A stretch of 64,000 nucleotides of DNA, taken from positions 2,604,001 to 2,668,000 of the forward strand of contig JACONQ010000009.1 in the NCBI GenBank assembly GCA_014281115.1, in the 5' to 3' direction. Source of the DNA: Laburnicola sp. R22_1 (Eukaryota > Ascomycota > Dothideomycetes > Pleosporales > Didymosphaeriaceae). The notes beneath the pieces were generated by a model. It was given only the letters and a program-made list of their open reading frames with translations, did not search any database and was not told the DNA's origin. Position 1 is the stretch's first letter. Each line of letters starts with the position of its first letter. Of the stretch, positions 20,570-31,620 are shown one piece after another. The translations under genes and the position numbers were made by a program.

Positions 20570-22417
20570 ACATGGATGGCAAGCGAGCGGCGCAGGCAAG
20601 CGAGCGGCGCACCCCATCAACTTTTCGCACCTTTGAAGTCGCGCAGCTCAACCACAATATAATATACTATATAGATTTTGATACAATAGATTAAGCAGTA
20701 TTTAAAGTATCTTTTTTGCACGTACGTGAGTTATGCCCAAGCTCTCTGCACCTTGTGCAGCGCGCCAGAGCCTGGCGGCTCAGGCCTGATCGCTCTCCAC
20801 TTTGACGCTGTTCATGCTCTATCTGCTGGTCAGCCGCCTTTTGAGCAAGTATATTCTCTCCCTCTCCCTTTGTTAAGGTCCCCTGCTTCTGTATCCGCTT
20901 CTTTTGCGCTGTCTACGCTTAGTTGCTGCCTCATTGGCTCTCTCAAGGCTAGTAATCCGATCGCGCATAAGCTCAGCTGAGAGCATCATTACTTCAGCAC
21001 CCTTCTTAAGTTGATTAATCGCCTGAATAATAGAGGCAGGCGAGGAGCTCTTGTGCCGTTGAACGCGCTTACGGATTAGAGTTGATTGAGCCTCAAGCTC
21101 ACGTATGTTGCTCGGCGTTTTGGCTTCCCAGAGAGCCTCTAGTAGAGCAGCTGGTGAAGGCGTACGAAGCTGCACATCCAGCTTTGACAGAACAGCTTCA
21201 GGCTGGAGAGGAACAAGGCCTGCGCCTCGAAAGGCTGAACAGATATTGGCTAATGTAAATGATTGCTTAAAGGCTGTCTTAAAGGCTGGCAGGAATTCAA
21301 GCTTCGTGATGTGGTTGATGTAGTTACGGATCAGAGCCTCAACCTCTCGGCTGTACGCGCGCTTCAACGGCGAGAAGCAGCACACATCAAGTGGCTGCAG
21401 CAGATGCAAGGAGTGAGGCGGCATGCAGAGCGTGTAGATGTTGTTCTCCTTGCAGAGCTGTTGAAATTCAAGAGAGTGGTGGCTCGCATGGCCATCAAGG
21501 ATAAGCAGCCTACGCGTGCCAACAATCCGGGTCTCTATATGCTTGATAAAGTGCTTTAGCCACTCAACTCCAAGCTCGTTCGTCGTCCAGCCGTTGTCGC
21601 TAAGAGATATAGCCCAATCGCGCGGGATATCCTCCTCGTACCAAGCAGATAGGTGGTGCTGGCCAGCAAAGATGATAAACGGTGGGATAGCCCAGCCAGC
21701 AGCGTTAATTGCTTGGACAAGTGTCACCCACTCGCGGTTCCCAGGCTGGACAGCCTTTGGCCGGCCTCTCCTCTCTAACCCTGTAACAACGAGCTGAGTC
21801 GTAATCTTGCCCATCATGAAGCCAGCCTCATCAAAATTGTAGACGTCCTCATCGCAGATGCCGTACCTGGCCTTAGTCTGCTCTACAAGCTTGAACCAGG
21901 CGCTAATTAGGATAGGATCCTCACAGAGAGCTCTCTGTCTATCGTAGGCTCGGTTAAAACACGTCTTAAGAGAGTCTGTACGCCTAACAAAGTTGGCTGG
22001 CCACTTCTGTCCAACCTGGCCTGCGCCGCGCGCAGCTAGCAGCTTATCTGCCATATCGCGAATTGCTAAGTAGGTAGGCGAAAATCCACGTAGGTCCAGA
22101 TCAAGTATATGACGAATTATCACCTCCTCTTCTAGCTGGGTGAGCTTCTTCGAGTTGGGCTGGCAATCGCGTCGCGTAGGTCTCCCAGCGCGTCAGCGGC
22201 GGAGCGTTGTTTCGGGTACATTGTAGACTGCTGCAGCAGCTCGGTTGCTTTAGATCTAGCTGGTATTAATTGAAAAGATGGCAAGCTAAACATCTGCTTC
22301 CTTTGAAGCCATTTGAGTGTTGTGGCGTGGAGTTGTTGTAGGACGCGTTTAGAGCGGGTGCGAAAGTTGATGGGGTGCGCCGCTCGCTTGCCTGCGCCGC
22401 TCGCTTGCCATCCATGT
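20570..22417 (-). mobile_element. pogo/Fot-type DNA transposon copy 1, nested in Copia RNase H, defective
   Basis: 1,848 bp between TA target duplications (20568-20569 and 22418-22419). Terminal inverted repeats of about 58 bp (20570-20628 and 22360-22417) start ACATGGATGGCAAGCGAGCG. Each contains two adjacent copies of GGCAAGCGAGCGGCGCA. Excising the element plus one TA rejoins the Copia text as SVTKSTTKAELFALS. It carries a minus-strand transposase pseudogene. Confidence 0.95.
20691..22312 (-). pseudogene. DDE (pogo/Fot) transposase, broken copy
   Basis: The homologous region runs from ATG 22312 (MASKEADV) to TAA 20691. The longest open part is 22123-20873. The DNA-binding N-terminus has at least three nonsense codons (two TAG, one TAA) and a TGA where the intact copy has Arg. 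A one-base loss in an A run near 20900 (AAAA versus AAAAA) shifts the frame before the C-terminal CCHC knuckle (CTRCRELGHNSRTC), which survives out of frame. The catalytic core is still whole: [16 protein letters not shown] and LQPLDV give the three acidic residues. No full-length protein can be made, but the terminal repeats remain. Confidence 0.9.
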
Positions 22418-22910
22418 TACTAAGGCCGAACTGTTTGCCCTGTCAACTGCTAGCACTGAGTTATCCTGGTGGATGAACACCTTTAAAGCTATTGGGTTTA
22501 ATCTAGAGGTTCGACCTACGTTGTACTGTGATAACTAGCAAACAGTCTCTATCGCCAACAAGGACAAAGAAAAGCTTAACACAAAGCTTAGACATATTAA
22601 AGTACATTAGATATGGATCCGCGAGCAAGTTGAAGCCGGGAACATTAACGTTACCTGGATGGGAACTGCTAATATGCCCGCTGATGGATTAACAAAGTCT
22701 CTCTCTGATAGTAGCAAGCACAAGCGATTCTTACAGCAATTGGGAATAACTAATATCCGCTAACAAGTTATTAGTTTAGAGGATAAGTTTGTCACATCTG
22801 TTGTTACCTAATAGAGTTCTTTCTAGGGAGGTGCCCTGGAGGCCCTCTGTTCACTTATTTTGCTTTGTTATACTTTACAGCACTCCGCTACCTTTGTGCT
22901 GTGGGAGGTG

Positions 22911-23062
22911 TGTTAGTGTGGAGTACGATATCACATGATACCACCAACCTGATGTAGACTAGTTGCTGATCACGATTCTGCTACTTAAGCAGTTTCTCTG
23001 TTCAGCTTGTTACAATCAACTCAGTCTCTCATTCCTAATTGCTACCCTACTTATCCCTTACA
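22911..23062 (+). repeat. Copia 3' LTR
   Basis: 152 bp, TG...CA. The purine-rich GTGGGAGG just before it is a plausible polypurine tract. Confidence 0.95.
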
Positions 23063-23067
23063 AGAGG
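23063..23067. repeat. target site duplication, right copy (AGAGG)
   Basis: Matches 15641-15645. Confidence 0.9.
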
Positions 23068-25230
23068 TATGATTTCGAGAGGTGGAATCTCTGATGTAAG
23101 GTAATCAGCTTAAAGAGCCAGTCCTGACGATGCATTTGACTTACCCGAACCTATAGTCAACATCGCATTCAATTATGCGCAACTCTCCAGTGGCCTTCTG
23201 CTTCTGCAGGATACTCAGAGAGAATTTCAAGTCAAGGAAAGTTCGCGAATGGAGACAACGTAGATAGCGTAAGTGCATTCGATAAGAGTCGATGGGATTT
23301 AAATGCCTACCTGCTCGCGCGCGCGCTGCCAGTAATCCATCAGCTGTCGATACGATCCAGAGTAATACTCAGCTGTGTCCGTATCTGTGAACGTATTCCT
23401 GAGCATCTTGCCCTTTTGTAGGTTGAATTTTGCAAAGCTTACATCGATGGTTATGCCCAGAGCATATCGAATGCGAGATCGAATTGTAGAAGCGCACAGG
23501 GAAGGATATAGGACACTTTGAATGTTAGCTATCTGCCTCAGTTGTGCAGAGAATACGAATGTGTCGAATGCTGCCTTCCAGATTGGAATGAGTAAAGTCT
23601 AAGTTGCTTCATATCAAGTTTTCCGCCATCGCGCAGGAAAACCATCATCCGAAACAAGATTTACATCATTGGTGTGGAGCAAGGGATAGAAGAACTACGT
23701 ACTTTAGCTACTATGCAGCCTCTCACGAAAAGCGGAGGGGCCGAGACATTGAAGAAGTCCTTCGTTGGGGGTGGGTCGGCGCAAAAACTGAATATAGTCA
23801 ACTAGGTCAGAGCTATATATGCAAAGTATTCGCGTTTGGAGTCGACGAGGGTTTCCTTGGGCTATTAGCAACTGGAGATATACGGAGTGTGGACATACCA
23901 GTCGCTCACGCCATCATTGGCACCCCTCGACGCCCCGATAACTATGGCGAGTTCCGTTCTAGTGAACGAGCTCCGTGATCCAAACGTAGCCAATGCTTCG
24001 ATATAACACTGCGGGGACGGCTGAGTTTCGCGTGAAATATTACGCCCTAATGAACGAAGAAGGACGGGGCGGCGGCCTCGCCTTGGATACAATCTGAAGG
24101 CGCTGAGTTTAGCGCCGTCGTGGAGTCATATATGGATATCTGGAGTTTGATTGTCAGCTCCTTGCATTTAATATGCGAATTTAAGCCGTATATCATTGTG
24201 CGAGCCTCAGAGAAGTTTGTGGTATCATAGCTTGGAAGCTCAATATGACATCTAATCTCATCATTGAAAGCGAAAGAAAAAGATCTCGAGGCTTACCGTG
24301 TAGCTGAATCTCTTGTACAGGGTTCAACTCATGCCACTGGAGTTAACTCATAATGAAGTTTACTCACCGTTATGCATCCGGCTTGCTTGTGGCCATCTAG
24401 TATTCGGTGTTAGCTAACTTGCCATTGATATGCCAAGAATAACAGAACAAAATTGACTCTTCAAAATGTCTGTGTAACTGAGTATCTCCAACGCTCGAAA
24501 GCTCGGCGGGGTCACCTGGATGATCATCTTTGCGGTGTGTTGAGAAGAACTTCCGAAACTTACCGCTCTAGGAGACACTACGGTTGTGTGATAGTAAGGT
24601 AATAAAGCCGACCAATGACAGTCCTAGTGCATGATACGTAGCCTGGGATCTTGCCTGTCTCGTCTTAGAGGAAGCGAGGTAGGACAGGCCAAGGGGTACG
24701 TATTTAGTGATCGTCCTACGCCACACTGCAAGTGACGACGCAATCAGAGGGAAGATATCCATCAAGTACAGGATCCGTAAGCCCTCACGATTGCCCTGAC
24801 GATTGAACTGTGCCCTTGGGCTGTACTTGCATAATGGCCGATGAGCAATGCGCCCTTCCTATCTCGAGTCCGTTAGCCAAATCTTAACCCTAAGCAGGTT
24901 CGGTGACTTGTACTCTGTCTGATCATTTCTGATGTACCTAGCCAACGTTCGCGAAAAGAGTGCGATGGATGAGGAGTCAACCTCAAGATGTCCGATGGAT
25001 CAGCGAAGACGGGCCTCGTGATTTCTACCCTTCTGTGCGGGTTTCCGTAGCTGATCAATTGTTATCGTGGGAACGCGACAGAACGGGGGATATGATCGCG
25101 CCGTTGAGTGACGCCAACGGAGGCATACTGCGTGGTATCTATGATCTTGACACTTGTGTGTTAGCTTGTGTCCCCAAACAGTTACAAGCGAGGAAGCATT
25201 GGTGACAAAACCAGATGTTCCTTTCGCAGG
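23068..25230. other. gene-poor flank right of the Copia element
   Basis: Short overlapping frames only, none with recognisable content. Confidence 0.4.
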
Positions 25231-25669
25231 TGCATGATCAACCACCGAGGAGATTATTATTGCCTGCAGGGCTGAATGATCAGGCGAATTTGTTTTTATC
25301 ATGGTTGTACGAGTAGAATTGATAAGGAGCAATGACTCACCGCTTGTATTGTTTGGTTCTCGTATGGGAAGTATTGCTCAAAATGAACCAGATACCAGCA
25401 GCGTGGTTTTGATAAACTGCAGACGAATGTGTAAGCTTGAGTCCTTCAAACAGGATTTAATAAGCAAATAGACAATGGTAGCAACATCAGAGGGTCGTAT
25501 CTGCTATGAATCTGCATGATCAACCACTGAGGTGATTAAAATTGCCCGCAGGGCTGATTGCACAGCTAAGTTCAAATCATGGTTGTGTGAGAAAACTTGG
25601 TAGGGCTCAATGACTCACACCTTCTTCTGTTTGATTTGCGGATAGGAAATACTGCTAATAGTGACCCAG
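25231..25669. repeat. two diverged ~158-bp direct repeats
   Basis: Copy 1 is 25231-25389 and copy 2 is 25513-25669, 282 bp apart. Both begin TGCATGATCAACCAC and share GATTATTATTGCC/GATTAAAATTGCC, ATCATGGTTGT and CAATGACTCAC. Confidence 0.7.
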
Positions 25670-27472
25670 CGGCGAGCACGTACAAAGCTGGCGTGCGAAG
25701 GTGGTGCAGGTAACCGGATGTACGCGGGGCTTTGTGAACTTCCTGACAGGCCATAGCTAACCGACAGTCCTTGTAGAAAGTTTGACTCGAAGCCATAAGG
25801 TTGAGCGAGCATTGACGGAGGGTCTCCATGGCAGGGGCGCATTCCGCACGCCCCGGGTCTGCGTCATAAGCCATGCTTGTTTGCAGCTCTACGAGAGGAA
25901 TCACACCACGTAGCCGGTAATATTCGTCTCTCGAAAGGCAGGATGGAAGCTGGTCGATGGGAGGATGTTACTGTCAACGAGAAGTGTTAGCCAAGGTGCT
26001 GCGAAAGGTTGATGTTGGATCGGGGAGAATGAAGCGTCCAGAACAGCTCCGTTATCGTCGTCAACCGCTATGCCAAGGCTGTCATATCAACAGACTTTGC
26101 TTCAATTTCATCTTTGCGAGCAGGTGTCGATGAAGGACCATTTGGACATGGACGCACCTGCAGGACCTCGCGTACAATGCGCTTCGGATGATGGCGGATC
26201 CCGGCCCACTGCAAGGTAGTGGGGTGTGCGATGCGAGGGCGAATTCGAGTTGACAGAAACACGGACAGCCTGTAACGTAGAAAGGAAATCTCGCGAGTCT
26301 CAGCGAGAAGGTGGGTGGCAGCAGAGACTGCTAGTGCAGGGCATCAGAGAGCGCACCAGAAGAGGCAAGATCATTGTTGAGTGTTTGGAGCTAGCGGCCA
26401 AAAGAAGCGAGGTGCAGCCTGTGGCTTGGTAGGCGGGCAGGAAATGCGCTTCGCGGCCGGGCTTGGGTGAATGCTTTGTTTACTTCGAAGCGCTGCACCG
26501 CTAGGATAGTCCGACCTAAAAAATTACGCACCGTTAGGCAACAGATTCTGACCTACTGACATCGTCAACAACTTATATTCCTACACCGTCCGTTCCGGTC
26601 AAGTAACCTATATACACAATTATTGCTACTGACACTTCGTAGATGGCAAGAAGCTGGTGGGTCCATGTCGACCAGGCATGGGATTTGGGAAACTAGATGA
26701 ACAGCGGCTACAGTCAAGTCGTTGTAGGTAATAAGTATCCCTCGTCAGTGAATGTCTTACATTCAACTCCAGGTAACAGATTCCCTGACCGATACAACCA
26801 CTTCCGCCACTGCATCTACGCAAAGACCCTGCAGAAGCGAATCCAAGAGCTAAAAAGTGAAGATGGCATCCATTCCAAACGCCCGGACGGTTCAAGCTAA
26901 CTAGTATCCCAAAGCAGGCTCCGAAACCGCACATGAATCTGCCGCGCCAGGCCACAATGACGCAGACGATGCAATTAGGGATGGAGAACAGGGAGGAGGA
27001 GATGAAGTAGAAGAGCAACTTGCGAGGCATCGGGCATTGGCTCACCTAGGTCTCTGACCCGAAATTTTGAGTAATGGGGCATGAGTGCTTGAACAAGTAG
27101 AAAATTTTCACGCCCGTGTTAGGCTTCGGACACGGCTTTCAGAAGGCTCTATTCATGCGAGTGGCTTACTCAGCGAGTAAGGGACATCGAAGTTTGCTTC
27201 TTTTGAGCGATAAGGAAATTTCACATGTATATTCTTACGGAGTAACAGAAGCGCTGCATGGTGTTTCAAGTTGAGAAGAATGCTGTGGTGGGGTAATAAT
27301 CTGATAGGTGAAAGCAGATTTGCTCGTTGGTCCAAGCACGACTGCAGTACCACTACGTAAGCCGGCGTTTCGCGTAGTTGGCACGCCCGACCCACTGCCC
27401 AGTTTTTACCCAGACGGCGATTTCTACTTCAGTTACTGCCCGCCTATCCAATTGCCGCCGCGCACGTCAACC
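25670..27472. other. spacer up to the RG-rich protein gene
   Basis: A plus-strand stretch 26700-27010 reads as possible decayed coding text in more than one frame (RFPDRYNHFRHCIYAKTLQK), but I cannot connect it. The last 150 bp should be the promoter of the gene at 27473. Confidence 0.35.
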
Positions 27473-28522
27473 ATGTCGAACCCAAGCTGGCCGTACCAGG
27501 GCGATCCAACTGGCGCACCCAACTCGGACAGCGCTGACATCGTTGCTTCCGTCGAAGTTGACGAGAACCCAGTTGCAGTAAATACCTACCAGCAGAGCTG
27601 TCAGAGCCACGGCTGACTGTCGCCAGATGCAGAACTCGGAGGAAGCATCCGCGGCTGTCGCGGGGCACAATGCGGGAATCGATCAGACTGAGGAAGCTTC
27701 CGTGAGTCTCTTTACGCAGTCGGAATCAATATCTGACTAATACTCGAACAGTGGTCCGGAAGTGATGCCGACGCGGAAGGTTCAACCGACGAAGAATACG
27801 CTGCGGCACAGATCAGCGCACGTATTCCTACCGAATCCGCAGCTGCTACGTCACTCGACGCACAGTCTGGCGGAAAGGAGAGCCTCCTAGTGCGTCTCAA
27901 AATCGGCCACGGCCGTATCGTCCCTCCTCCTCCGAAGGTTGGCTATATCACCACCACCATGATGGGCGACGACGTGATCTTCACGGTGCAGATGGATGAT
28001 GAAATTTCGTATCGATTTGTTACGACCGTCGAAGCCAACAGCAGGCTCTACAATATCCCGTTTGCTAGGACCGATGAGCACACATACAGTCTTCTGGAGA
28101 CTGAAGATGCGGATCTTGCCGCGGTGAACTGGAGGGGCACAAAGTTCCAGATTGTGACCACTGCTGCGGGAATCTCACAAGCGCATAATGTCCCGCTTGT
28201 GCCTGCAAGCATGATCGTGTACGGGCTCCAGGTGATCAAGATGCCCAAGACGGGTAGCAGGTACCGGGTCAACCCTATTCCCGCTACCGGTCCTGGCTCT
28301 CGCGGAAGGGGTGGTCCTGTTTTTCGCGGTCGTGGTCCTGCATCTTGGTATTGGCCTTGGCCTTTGCCGTCAATCCAGGATATCGGCTATATGCGGGCGG
28401 CCCAGATTCGGCGGGACCAGAGGCAGCGGGCCCAGATTCGGCGGGACCAGAGGCAGCGGGCCCAGATTCGGCGGGACCAGATTCAGCGGGACCAGACTCG
28501 GCGGGACCAGAATCGGCGCTGA
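27473..28522 (+). CDS. RG-rich protein with Arg/Gln-rich C-terminal repeats, unknown function
   Basis: Three exons: 27473-27577, 27627-27701 and 27752-28522, giving 316 aa, all phase 0. The 49-nt intron (GTAAAT...CGCCAG, branch GGCTGAC) and 50-nt intron (GTGAGT...GAACAG, branch CTGACTAAT) are textbook fungal introns. Residues 1-95 are acidic and Ser/Ala-rich. The middle (about 95-210) looks globular with beta-strand-like text (VGYITTTMMGDDVIFTVQMD). It is followed by an SRGRGGPVFRGRG segment like RG/RGG RNA-binding motifs. The last 45 residues are repeats of AQIRRDQRQR from a 30-bp minisatellite. ATG 27473 is the only start consistent with the splicing. I infer a possible nucleic-acid-binding protein; the middle domain is unassigned. 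Confidence 0.75.
28400..28519 (+). repeat. 30-bp (2 x 15-bp) coding minisatellite
   Basis: GCCCAGATTCGGCGGGACCA-type units in four tandem copies. The 15-bp half-unit GCGGGACCAGATTCG recurs inside. Because the period is divisible by three, two plus-strand frames and one minus-strand frame all stay open; another plus frame reads (AGPDSAGPE)n. Confidence 0.9.
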
Positions 28523-31380
28523 GAAGCTTTACCCCTGCTGCATCTTGCCCCCAACAGATCTGTCTTGACAAAATCAACGTCGAGAACACTTACTCTGCTC
28601 TCCATCGTCGGTGTTGCATGGCTCTCTGATTCTGAGATACAGCATACTACGATCTACGATTGAGATCCAATTCTTTGAACAAGTACAGCGATGCATGACT
28701 TTCGGCCGTTGTTCGAGGAACGCTGAGGTCTTTTCTCCATACATCCTAAAGAAACAAGTGAAATAGATATTCCGAGAGAAAATGTGTTCTCCTTGCCCTC
28801 CCTTGCTATGTGATCATTGTGCGTTTCTTGATAGTGCTATGAATGACGGATTAAAATAGAGACTTGATATTAAAGAGGTTCAAATCTCCCACTGCCTTGA
28901 TTGTTTTATGATCCCGTATGTTTATGATGAAGAAACGTCCAATTCGATTGAAAAGTGCCGCCGTTGCATGGTGTGACGCCATGGCTATGGCCTGTTCTGG
29001 GCCTTTACTCATTAATCCAAGTCTAGAACTTTACCTGCCCAGATTGACCCAGTTTCTCGACCCACTAGCGTCTGCTGAAGCTGCAGTAGCGCTATTCACC
29101 ATCACGTGAGATGACCAGTCGCTTAAGGGCTTGGCGTTTTCGGGGTATATAAAGCTGCCACCCTCCGTCCCTTCTACACTCTCCATCTTGTGCGTGCTAA
29201 CTTTTTGTGCGTGCGTAACAGGTTGCCTTCGGGTGCTTCGGATGTTCCAGCCATCCGGGAATTTTTGACTACCCCCTCTATGCTTCTGCATATCGATATC
29301 TTTTCATTGACTGCTATGGCTCTGCTATGCATTTGAGGAAGAGTTTATTTAGTTGTTGTGGGACCTGCCTGTTGGTCTTCCGTCATGATGCGTCACTGTT
29401 GCCCGAGGTTGCGCTCAGTCTCTATCCTAGCACTTCACCCACGCCCTTGTACGATGTCGCGCTCGCGGCCTTCCCTTTGTATTCATATAGTAACGCGACT
29501 TGTTGTTGTGGTTGGTTTACATCACTCTTGTCTTATGCGACCCGACGCAGCAGTCCACGGGTGTCGCCAGATCACATGTATCTCTATAGTACAAGATCAT
29601 CCTAAAGATCACCCTGCTACGGCCCCGCGTTCATATGTACATGCTGAATCCATTCTCAATTTATCCCGCTATCCCAGCTACCTGAACAAGTCCGTCGTCT
29701 TGCCTGGTGGCCATGCGCGACTTCTGTCGCTACATGCGCCTTCCCTTGCCCCACCGCGCAGTCGCACGGAGCGGAGCGAGGTCAGAGACCAGCACTCAGC
29801 TTTGTAGCCTCTTATACTCTGTCAAAATGGCACGCAGGCTTGCCATGAGCTCTGGCGGTACGGGCTCACCCGCGACAGCAAGATGCGTCCCAGCACGACT
29901 GCAGGTTCTCAATCCTTCCAGCCCCACCGCCCAATCCCACAATCCAATTATTCCTTCTTCGAAGTAAACCGTGTGATATAGAAGATGAACGGGTTGACGG
30001 GGGCCTCGAGACCGGCGGCGGCGGCGGGCGGATGCGAGAGGATGGCGCATGGCGGCACAGGACGGCTTCAGGGCAAGAGGGCGAGTAGATCTTCTATCTC
30101 GTGTTAGTGATATCACGACCTCGAAAGAGTCAGATGATACATTCCCCGAAGAGTCTTTCGAGTAATGAGGCCTTCGTTGAAGCTTCGACATGCTGCACGT
30201 GGTTGTTGGGCCCGGCGACGGCCGCCAGAGATGGGCGCAGGTGCGACGAGAACGCAGTCCTGGTCTCCCAATGCCTGTGAGCAACGCCGATGATATAGAT
30301 TGTAGAACATAGCGAGCTTAATATGTGCTCGAATATGTAAGGTCTTCCGATGATGTTTTGTGCGACTGAGGTCTCCGACCTGGTGACTGTCGCGAGAGCG
30401 CGACGCGCGACCGGCGAGGAAGATTCGCGAATGCTTCTGCGCGTCAGTAATACAAATATCGCAAAGAGAGGAGTAGGAGGTATAATGCAGGCAGGTTTGA
30501 GTGTCTGAAGACTTCTGTTGGTACTTCGAGTGGGTGGAGCCTCAGGAATGTCGCCGGCGACACCTGCGCAGGCGGGGTATTGCTAGCCCCCAAGAGGTAG
30601 GCTCAATACACGCACCGAGAAAGCTGTATTCAACTATCCTCGTATTACCTTCTGTGTCTGGGTTGTTCTTTTGGTTGCTGCGCGCCGATATTATACAGAT
30701 ACCGGAGATCAAAAGCAGCCCGTGCAGGCATCTGGATGTACGAAGGCGTCTTGAGGATCGGCGACGTACAGTCGAGTAGTCTCATGCATTCCTTGAGAGG
30801 GCTGAAAATGCACGCGAAGAGCGTTATTCAGGGACAGCCTGCCATGTCGGCGTAGTCGATATTCTGCGAAACCCATGCGCGCTTCAGTGTAGCCTTCCGA
30901 GGTGTTTGCTCGCGTCGCTGCGCACCCTGCACTACATATGGAAACCATCACCGGAACTTACACAAAGAAGTAAAGCAGAGAAGACAGGCTAGAGTGTCCG
31001 AATCCTTACGGACTCCGTATTGCGAACGGTTGAGGCTCGCTGCGCACCTGGGCAGCGCTTCGTCACCTACGCGACCCCATCGCCAGTCGCGAGGGGACTA
31101 TAGACACGAGGATCGATGTACGCTCTAGATACCATAAGCCAGGAAGCCACACGTATTCCTTGCCGTAGCAGGCTTTGCAGAAGACTGTGTGGCCGCTCTG
31201 AAAGCGTACCTCTGGATAACAGGACGCGCAATCTGCCTACGCCGAATCAAAACACGGCTACCCAAACACCCCAGTAGCACTGCAGGTACACAAGAACAAC
31301 CTCACTACTTATTTCACATAATGGAGAAGACTCTTCCTCGAAGGTATAGCAACAGCTATAGCAGTCAATGAAAAGATAGA
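28523..31380. other. gene-poor region with decayed coding text
   Basis: A minus-strand frame 30284-29796 (162 codons) contains FEEGIIGLWDWAVGLEGLRT and PPELMASLRAILTEYKRLQS, which look like a true protein end. Its upstream part switches frame (MFYNLYHRRCSQALGDQD in another frame near 30310), so I read it as a possible pseudogene of unknown family. TATATAAA lies at 29146-29153. Nothing else is recognised. Confidence 0.35.
29146..29343 (+). repeat. module A: TATATAAA followed by TTTTCATTGA...TTGAGGAAGA
   Basis: TATATAAA 29146-29153, then ~150 bp later TTTTCATTGA (29301) and TTGAGGAAGA (29333) separated by 22 nt. It shares layout with the copies at 32358-32661 and 42330. Confidence 0.5.
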
Positions 31381-31620
31381 CGCATCGCCAGAGGTAGTGT
31401 AATACTGGCGACACTCAGGAATTCGCGTGGTACTAGCATAGTTAATTAGCATAGTACCAAAACAAAAAACAAACGCGAATGAGGAGAGAAGAGGAGAAGG
31501 AGAGAGGACCTTTATATACTCGAGGGGAAACGCCGAGCCGCTAGGAGGAAGACGCTAAGGGGCGTCATGTGACTCAGGGCAGTGCTTGATCAGGGCAGCA
31601 GATCTGCTGGAAGGTTCCGT
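31381..31620. other. possible LTR-retrotransposon 3' remnant
   Basis: TGTAATACTGGCGACACTCA near 31398, an imperfect palindrome around GGTACTAGCATAGTTAATTA, an A-rich/purine-rich stretch, then CTTTATATACTCGAGGGG and GTCATGTGACTCAG. This mix resembles fungal retrotransposon LTRs, but I find no second LTR, target duplication or coding region. Confidence 0.25.

Larger units (their letters stand above)
15904..22763 (+). pseudogene. Copia gag-pol polyprotein, stop-ridden and interrupted
   Basis: Gag-like basic sequence starts near 15904, where the first codon now reads ATA, perhaps from ATG. A CCHC-type zinc knuckle remnant lies near 16810. The aspartic protease motif reads WILDPGS near 17131. Integrase follows with CEKC near 17770 and a long conserved tail to about 18590. 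Reverse transcriptase runs about 19090-19940 and keeps YVDD near 19648. The RT end and RNase H (SASDAAFADNPDT, then LFALSTASTELSWW) run to TAA 22761-22763. Reading across the solo LTR (19957-20194) and the pogo element (20570-22417) restores one frame in both cases. Stops are mostly TAG/TAA at expected Gln codons; one block near 17040 has CAC-TAG-TAA-GGC-AGC-TAG where HQQGSQ-type sequence is expected. Confidence 0.85.
15646..23062 (+). mobile_element. Ty1/Copia LTR retrotransposon, full length but RIP-degraded, with two nested insertions
   Basis: Two 152-bp LTRs (15646-15797 and 22911-23062), each TGTTAG...CTTACA, flanked by the 5-bp duplication AGAGG. They differ by one visible change (TCTTATT versus TCTCATT), a C to T in a CpA context. 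The order protease, integrase, reverse transcriptase, RNase H makes it Copia rather than Gypsy. The whole interior is peppered with stops, nearly all TAG or TAA where CAG, CAA or TGG is expected. Length is 7,417 bp; subtracting the 1,848-bp pogo insert, the 238-bp solo LTR and their target duplications leaves about 5.3 kb, normal for Copia. It cannot move on its own. Confidence 0.95.

Noticed and set aside
28345..28629. 94-codon plus frame with AGPDSAGPE repeats
   Set aside because: It is the other open frame of the 30-bp coding minisatellite; the chosen frame connects to two well-spliced upstream exons.
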